Positions 58,382 through 64,000 of a stretch of DNA of 64,000 nucleotides are shown here, in pieces. Every line of letters starts with the position of its first letter. Position 1 is the first letter of the stretch. Source of the stretch: Sepiola atlantica (Eukaryota; Mollusca; Cephalopoda; Sepiida; Sepiolidae); the NCBI GenBank assembly GCA_963556195.1, contig OY744533.1, positions 46,693,379 to 46,757,378 of the forward strand, read 5' to 3'. Position numbers and translations under genes: made by a program. The notes beneath the pieces were generated by a model. That model was given only the letters and a program-made list of their open reading frames with translations, did not search any database and was not told the origin of the DNA.

Positions 58382-58572
58382 AGGCACTTCTGCCGTATAT
58401 ATGAAGCAGCAGATTTTCTGTCCTTCTACTGAAAATAAAGGGAGGTAATTCAACCGGAAGTGATTTTTTTACAACATAAAAAAAAATGCAAGACTGATTT
58501 GTTTTTGGGTAACAAGAAACAATTAACAATTTCTTTTTTTTATTATATGAAGTAAAAAAAATTTAAATAAAA

Positions 58573-58605
<33 letters not shown>

Positions 58606-58824
58606 GAAATCAGGCGGTGTGCCTGTAAAAAATCTATTGTTTTTTGCGGCTGGTTCATTAAATTACCAATGTCTCGAAGATTAATCTCATTTAACTCCAT
58701 TTTCTAAATACTAAATTCAACTTCCGGTGAATTCTGAATGAATGGTACTTGGTAAAAAAAAAAAGGAACTCTTCAATTTCGATTTCTTAATCGGCAGCTG
58801 CTTCATATATACGGCAGAAGTGCC
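58382..58824. mobile_element. 445-bp element with 29-bp TIRs around telomere-like repeats
   Basis: GGCACTTCTGCCGTATATAT, GAAGCAGC (58383-58410) is inverted at 58796-58824. Superfamily unknown; no transposase. Confidence 0.75.
58572..58606. repeat. Interstitial (CCCTAA)n telomere-type repeat
   Basis: Five to six CCCTAA units with one extra A. This is the TTAGGG telomere sequence, here internal. Confidence 0.95.
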
Positions 58825-59285
58825 TAAAAAAAAAAAATAAATAAATAAAGAGAGAGCGACGTAGAGGGCGTATGGTTATAATAGATCAAAGTGAAAAAGA
58901 AAAGAAAAACGAGAAAAGACAATAAATTAGTAAAATAAAAAGCAACCAAAGTATCGATTGCTTCGAGAACAATAAAGGACAACATATAAAAGAAAAATAA
59001 TAAGAATAATAAATTCTGAGGTTTCGCGATTGTTTTAATAATGTTCGATAAGTACGGATGGTCAAAATTGAAACACTGTACCTGTTTTGTGAGGTTTTTA
59101 TTATTGGACATCGTCGCGTAAAGAAGCTATTATGGGCCTCAATAAGATTACTAAGCAATTCGATGTTGTTTTTTTTACCGTGGACCGCTGTTCGTTTAAC
59201 GCTGTTAGTTGTTTATAATTGAGTTATAAACCGTGTAAGTGATATGCAATTGCTTAAGTGTTTATGGCTTAAGTTATAAAAAGTA
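58825..59285. other. No gene seen
   Basis: AT-rich with short minus-strand frames of no known family. Confidence 0.4.
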
Positions 59286-59739
59286 TGGGTATCTTTTACA
59301 ATAATCCGCAGAGTAAAAACGCTCAAAAAACAAATATACAACAAATAAAAGTAACTGTAGCCGATAAAAGTTATTTTCCAACTTATCTGTGACATTTGTT
59401 ATTATTTTTAAGCCGTTCCAACTGCTATTATTAGAAATCAATATTTTTGTCACACGAACATGGGGGGGGGGGGTTCTTAAGAGAGGCTGGAAAATAGTCT
59501 TATCGGCGCCATCTTTTTAGTAAAAATCCGTGCCCCCAAAAACAAGAAATGTTTTTTTTTACATCTAATAAAAACCCATTTATACTACGTAAAAATCCAA
59601 ACAAATGCCATAGGTAAGTAGGAAAATATCTATTCTCGACGTAGGTCATCATCACTTTTTGTATATATATTTTTTACCCCGTTCTCGTTCGGTTTTTGGA
59701 CCCCGTCAGCGACTCTGCGGATTATTGTAAAAGATACCC
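59286..59739. repeat. Inverted repeat, 28-bp exact arms, ~400 bp apart
   Basis: GGGTATCTTTTACAATAATC, CGCAGAGT (59286-59313) is exactly inverted at 59711-59738. Between is a G9 run near 59462. Confidence 0.75.
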
Positions 59740-60323
59740 AAAACGTGTAACAATCGAAGATTCGTAACTGAAATGAATTCTCTCGAGCAGATTGATATGT
59801 AAGTGACGCCATTTTGATCAATGTACGAAGGAAATTATATAATTCGTTAATGGAAACCGGAAAATCCGGAATTAATTTAAGTGTATGTTTAATAGTTATA
59901 AACAACGACCGACAATAAATTAGTATATGTAATCAGATATTCGGTAATTTTGAAGGAATGTCAGGGAGCGGTTATTTATTGATTTAAAAATGTTGTATTT
60001 TATGTACGATATTAGCGGACGAATAAAATTAAATATTTACGGTGATGATTCTAAAAATTATCCGATGTAATTTCTTTACCGACGTTAAGTGGGAGAGGAG
60101 GAGTAGATGAAGATTAGAGGGAAGCATTTTTGCTACCATCTGTATGGAGTAGGTTTTTTTGAGAGTCTGTGATGGCGGTCGGAAAGTAACAATTTTTGTT
60201 AGATGTTGAAAATAGTCATATATTTCTTGAAACACGCTCGTGTGAATACGGTGAATAGAGTGGTGAGTTTAGTAGCCTATGGTGCATGTGGCTATTTTCT
60301 TAAGGTATAGGGGAAAACCGGCT

Positions 60324-60407
<84 letters not shown>

Positions 60408-61007
60408 ATAGATAGATAGATGAATGAATAATACGGAATTTGTTTTCGTATTTTTTTAAAGCCTTTTCTTTTCTTCTCTATTTTTTCTTTTTTTCTATTT
60501 TATTTATTTTTTATTTATCTTATATTTATGTTTTATTTATTTTTCCTCTCTTTTTAACTCATTGTAGTTTTTTACAATCCAATCTTTAGGTTGGTATAGT
60601 ATTATTCTTGACTCTGCAGGTTTTTATGTATGGCGTTCATCAAAATAAACGTAAACTTATATTCCTAATTGAACCTAAATACATAAATGCTCTGGTGATG
60701 TGAGTTTTATTATTTTTTATTTTTCATTTCCTGATGTTTTGGAAACGATTTTTTAAATCTTTCTTTTGATGAGTTACACTCATAGAATAACCAGGATATA
60801 TGAGTCTGTATGTTGGCTGTCGAAGTGTTAAAAAAACGGCCCATCTAGAAATTATCTTTTCAGAAATGGATAAAGTCATGGTTACTAGAATCTACCCTTC
60901 TATAATTTATTTATACATACTCTAGAGTGAAAAATTAAACATCTATTGAGCTTTAATTCTGAAAGTTTGACTATTAATAATAAATTATATATATATAAAT
61001 ATATATT
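59740..61007. other. No gene; (TA)n array
   Basis: (TA)n at 60330-60404 then GATA. Pyrimidine-rich 60450-60560. Nothing else. Confidence 0.5.
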
Positions 61008-61218
61008 ATTAATTTTATACGTACATAAAAATAATACATGGACACATGTTTCTGGCTCACAACGTCATCAACATGGTTTACTTAGATAAGGACTGAACCT
61101 TCAATGTTGAAGTCAATAGTCTAGCGTTTAACTCCCAGGCTAAGTTAGCCATGCTGATAACGGCTGTGAGCCAGAAACGCGTGTCCAGGGATTATTTTTA
61201 TGTACGTATAAAATTAAT
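61008..61218. repeat. Hairpin with hammerhead-like cores on both strands
   Basis: Arms 61008-61063 and 61163-61218 (ATTTTATACGTACATAAAAA and inverse). Plus strand: CTGATAA (61154-61160; G8 changed to A), GGCT/AGCC stem, GAAACGCG, TGTC. Minus strand: TTGATGA (61071-61065), weaker stem, GAAACATG, TGTC. Both carry core changes and are likely inactive. Confidence 0.6.
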
Positions 61219-61429
61219 TAAAAAATATATATATATTAACGAAAAATACGTTCTATAAAGTTAAGGGCGAATAATAATGCAATTTCTGCATCTTAATCAC
61301 TTAGGAAGTGAAAAATTCGAAATAGTGGTAAACAAAAAAACAAACAAACAAAAAACAACGAACGCTTCAATCACCAATAAAAACAATTACATAAAAATAC
61401 ATCTATATATATATATGTGTGTGTGTGTG

Positions 61430-61570
61430 TGTCATCCACATACAGACTGTTTCGCTGTATCACAGCTCTTCAGTGCGGCTAGACCAGTTAGTGCCTTAAG
61501 CCAGGATTGTAACTCAACCGTCGAGCTGACAGTCGGCGCCCCTACCCCTGCGCTATCATACGACACTGGC

Positions 61571-61575
<5 letters not shown>
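61430..61575 (-). ncRNA. Hammerhead ribozyme motif beside tRNA-like A and B boxes
   Basis: On the minus strand the hammerhead has stem I CCGCA/TGTGG (61478-61474 and 61440-61436), CTGAAGA (61473-61467), stem II GCTG/CAGC with loop TGATA (61466-61454), GAAA (61453-61450), a 3-bp stem III ACA/TGT with loop GTC, and cleavage site UA (61442-61441). Upstream (61560-61500) TAGCGCAGGGGTAGG resembles a pol III A box and GAGTTACAATCC a weak B box. Core invariants are complete; stems are short. It recalls SINE-like hammerhead repeats such as schistosome SM-alpha. The SINE reading is inference. Confidence 0.65.
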
Positions 61576-61612
<37 letters not shown>

Positions 61613-61615
<3 letters not shown>

Positions 61616-61776
61616 GAAATGAAAAAGGAAAAACCAAAAAAGGATGTTTTTTTTATATATTCATTAACGTTACGTCTTTATTTATAAGACTTCCTCAGTC
61701 GTATAAATAAAGACGAAACGTTGATGAATATATAAAAAAAACATCCTTTTTTGGTTTTTCTTTTTTCATTTCCCAT
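61613..61776. repeat. Hairpin, ~55-bp arms, hammerhead-like loop
   Basis: Arms GGGAAATGAAAAAGGAAAAA... and inverse. The minus-strand loop has CTGAGGA (61698-61692), GTCTT/AAGAC stem, then GTAACG in place of GAAACG, so the core is broken. Bordered by TA arrays. Confidence 0.6.
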
Positions 61777-61803
61777 TACGTCGGATTACCTTCATCCTTC
61801 TTT

Positions 61804-61842
<39 letters not shown>

Positions 61843-61843
<1 letters not shown>

Positions 61844-62085
61844 TAGAAGAATACCCGTCAAATGACGGGTAAAATGAATTCCCAGAACAGAACAGTCTTG
61901 CACTACTTTTATGTACCCTTATGAAGATTAAAATCAAGATATAATGCTACCTAATCTTATGTCTATAATCATTTTCCCAATTTTGATCAAAACCCATTAC
62001 ATAAATTTTGTTCTAGAAAATGTCTCAAATGTAAGGCTTAACCATAAGAGGTTTTAAGAAAGAAATTGAAATTCAATGAATGTTG
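61843..62085 (-). mobile_element. Helitron-like 3' fragment, clean terminus
   Basis: A then CTAGAAGAAT, hairpin ACCCGTCAAATGACGGGT (61852-61869), then the family body (ATGAATTCCCAGAACAGAAC, ATTTTGATCAAAAC). Cut off near 62085. Confidence 0.78.
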
Positions 62086-62596
62086 TTAAATTGGCAATAC
62101 TGCTGGCACAGCACACTAGTATATACTATATATTTGGAGAAAAAAAAAAAAAAAAAAAAAAAACAAAAAAAACAAATCATACCAGCTGGAGAACTTGTAA
62201 TTGGCTGGCAGCATTCGAGCTAGAAAATCTATTTTGAAATTCTCAAAAGTTTTCAAAATTATGAAACTGATTTGTGTAATTTTCTGCTTGCCCAATCGTC
62301 AGCACCACATGAAGAAAACTTCCGGTTGTATTTTCGTATTTACAATTGCGGACAAACATTTGTGAAACAGACAGCTATAATTTGCATAAGCTCGTTGTTG
62401 TACCTCCTGCCCAACCCCGTAAAAGCAACGTCTAATTCTGGAAAATTGATAAAATTGCTATCGATCGCTATTGATTTTTACACGCATTTTTGTGGAGGTG
62501 TGTTTTAATTTAATGCTGATTTTTCATGGGTATTTATTGTGTTTTGCATGTATTGCTCTCTTATATGTTGCTTCTAGAATCAATACAAAGTTATAC

Positions 62597-62599
<3 letters not shown>
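62086..62599. other. No gene; A-rich run
   Basis: A ~25-base poly(A) at 62143-62168 could be a retroelement tail but no body is recognised. Frame 62272-62508 has no known family. Confidence 0.4.
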
Positions 62600-62644
<45 letters not shown>

Positions 62645-62675
62645 CTGTTTCGCTATATGAGAGCTCTTCAGTGCG
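62600..62675 (-). ncRNA. Hammerhead-like motif, truncated by a TA array
   Basis: Minus strand: CCGCA, CTGAAGA (62671-62665), GCT/AGC stem, GAAACAGTCTCTGTG, then TA repeats. Same motif as 61430-61478; the downstream half of stem I is missing. Confidence 0.55.
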
Positions 62676-62737
62676 GTTAAATAAGCAGATGTCTCTCACA
62701 CACATACACACACATATATTTAATAAAGTTTTATTTA

Positions 62738-62962
62738 TACAAAAATATTCTGGCGACACATCTGGGGCATGTTTCAATCGTAGCTTAGATAAGCTCAATT
62801 TCCTCAGGTAAAAAATAAGTGTTCGCTCTCTATATTTTCATGTTAGAGTTCTTCAATATTATAACATGGAGAGTGGACACTTATTTTTGGCCTGAAGAAA
62901 TCGAGCTTATCGAAGCTACTATTGAAACATGTCCCGGGTGTGTAGCCAGAATACGTTTTGTA
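62738..62962. repeat. 225-bp palindrome with a hammerhead motif in each arm
   Basis: Arms 62738-62822 and 62877-62962 are inverse copies. The loop has its own arms (CTCTCTATATTTTCATGTTA against TAACATGGAGAG). A hammerhead core lies in each arm on opposite strands. Confidence 0.85.
62885..62952 (+). ncRNA. Hammerhead ribozyme motif, right arm
   Basis: Stem I TTTTGGC/GCCAGAA (62885-62891, 62945-62951, one wobble); CTGAAGA 62892-62898; an imperfect stem II with AGCTT/AAGCT; GAAA 62924-62927; stem III ACATGTC/GGGTGTGT with wobbles; GUA cleavage site with A17 at 62944. The sister in the left arm (minus strand: CTGAGGA 62807-62801, GAAA 62775-62772, GUC 62757-62755) has a better stem II (AATTG/CGATT plus AGCTT/AAGCT) but an unpaired stem I. 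Confidence 0.7.
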
Positions 62963-63067
62963 TGAATAAAACTTTTATTATATATAAATAGCTCTATTAT
63001 ACAGTAAAGATTCTCCGTTTTTTTACCCTGTGGATACAAACATTACCTGAATTTATATATACGAAGC

Positions 63068-64000
63068 CTGTCTAAAAAGTATCCGACATTTATTTTTTCT
63101 GTGTGAAATAGAGAAGATAGGGTGACGCCACTTTACAATGTGAAGAAAGACACGTTCATGTGCATGTGTGAATTTTATCCCCGCCTTCCTGTGTTCGTCG
63201 GATTACCGATTCTCTCAAGATGACTGAACATGTTGAGCAAAGGTACTGCATCAAATTTTGTCAAAAGGTTGGTGATTCTCAAGGCAAAATTATTTCTAAG
63301 ATTCAGCAGGTGTTTGGAGAAGATGCGATACTGTGTGACACAAATAAAGGAGTGGTTCAACCGATTCAAAAAATGTCCGCACATCAGCGGAGAGCGACCA
63401 GCGTTATAGCAGGCCCCAAAGTGCTCGGAGTGCAGCTGTTGTTGAGAGGGTGCGAAATTTGGTGATGGAAGATCGTCGTTCAACCGAGATTGCTCAAGAA
63501 GTTGGAGTGAGTAAAGATTCTGCACATGCAATTTTGCATGATGATTTGAACATGCACAGAGCGGCTGCAAAATTTGTGTCCAAGTTGTTGTCGCAGGAAC
63601 AAAAGGACCTCCGTTTTCAAGTTGCACAGGACCTTCTGGAAACCGCCAACACTGATTCTGGGTTTCTGAACACGATGATAACTGGAGATGAGCCATGGGT
63701 GTACGGGTACGACCCAGAAACAAAAAGACAGTCGTCACAATGGAAGCATCCCTAGTTTCAAGGCCATAAAAGCGCAACAGGTTCAAAGCAAAATCAAGGT
63801 GATGCTGACTGTCTTCTTTGATATCCGTGGAATTGTGCATCACGAATACTCACCGGAAGTTACAAAGAAGTACTATCAAGATGTTCTCTGGCATCTCCGT
63901 GATGCAGTTCGGCGTAAAAGACCAGACATGTAGACGGCAAGAAACTGGCAACAATGCCTCCTCCTATTCATCCCGATAGATTCATCATTTCTTGGCCAAA
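63068..64000 (+). mobile_element. Mariner element, cut by the window end
   Basis: Begins near GCCTGTCTAAAAAGTATCCG, a mariner-type end, after a TATA-rich flank. The right end is outside the window. Confidence 0.75.
63220..64000 (+). pseudogene. Mariner transposase, frameshifted
   Basis: A DNA cut-and-paste transposase. MTEHVEQRYCIKFCQKVG (63220) opens the N-terminal helix-turn-helix. The frame then shifts near 63331 and 63370 (reading TQIKEWFNRF, then RTSAESDQR). From 63450 it reads RNLVMEDRRSTEIAQEVGVS, the second HTH, and ITGDEPWVYGYDP, which holds the first catalytic Asp. Another shift near 63756 leads to KIKVMLTVFFDIRGIVHHEY with the second Asp and YYQDVLWHLRDAVRRKRPDM, after which TAG replaces a Trp codon (63932). 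The final Asp would lie beyond 64000. At least three frameshifts and one stop: inactive. Confidence 0.88.

Noticed and set aside
58572..58606. A chromosome end
   Set aside because: Only about 35 bp of CCCTAA, with normal sequence on both sides.
62143..62168. Poly(A) tail of a retroposed gene
   Set aside because: No coding or repeat body upstream could be linked to it; upstream is a Helitron fragment on the other strand.

Overview
This is eukaryotic, metazoan nuclear DNA. It is AT-rich, packed with microsatellites and transposon remains, and no host protein-coding gene could be recognised. The repeat content (long TA arrays, a tRNA-derived SINE of a type I associate with molluscs, degraded mariner and non-LTR elements, Helitron ends sitting in TA arrays, a TTAGGG-type interstitial repeat) is most like a mollusc, possibly a cephalopod. 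That assignment is inference.

Layout. 1-7 kb: tandem repeats, three copies of the 3' end of one non-LTR retrotransposon family, a Helitron relic, and a 295-bp palindrome (6203-6497) whose tip is a complete hammerhead-ribozyme fold. 7-10 kb: a second hammerhead-like hairpin and a cluster of repeats carrying the 5' end of U2 snRNA. 10-16 kb: two back-to-back Helitron-like elements and a long-TIR element with a mariner relic and a SINE inside it. 17.5-20.4 kb: a TAA-rich minisatellite invaded by an R4/Dong-like LINE fragment. 21-28 kb: a ~410-bp near-palindrome, LINE fragments and an inverted-repeat element with a 49-bp minisatellite. 28.3-30.1 kb: the only long intact reading frame, a 5'-truncated but apparently young non-LTR reverse transcriptase with poly(A) and a 12-bp target-site duplication. 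30-38 kb: a small mariner derivative with clean ends, two more Helitron-like elements, a 37-bp minisatellite and a full-length U2-headed SINE. 38-47 kb: a decayed LINE, an inverted-repeat element, a 1.6-kb polypyrimidine array and a second RLE-type LINE relic. 47-58 kb: mariner, pogo-like, SINE and LINE fragments, a 32-bp minisatellite and another hammerhead-like hairpin. 58-64 kb: a TIR element around telomere-like repeats, a run of hammerhead-like hairpins (one next to tRNA-like A/B boxes), and a frameshifted mariner transposase cut by the window end.

Two patterns stand out. First, at least ten copies of a hammerhead core (CTGANGA, a hairpin, GAAA) lie in or beside inverted repeats; three can be folded with stems I, II and III plus a UH cleavage site. 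Second, a dispersed family carries the first ~45 nt of U2 snRNA joined to two different bodies, as expected of a SINE with an snRNA-derived head. Helitron 3' ends (short hairpin, then CTAG or CTAA, then T) explain many of the breaks in the TA arrays. These are selfish elements, so there is no pathway linking the genes; their interplay is insertion, nesting and decay.
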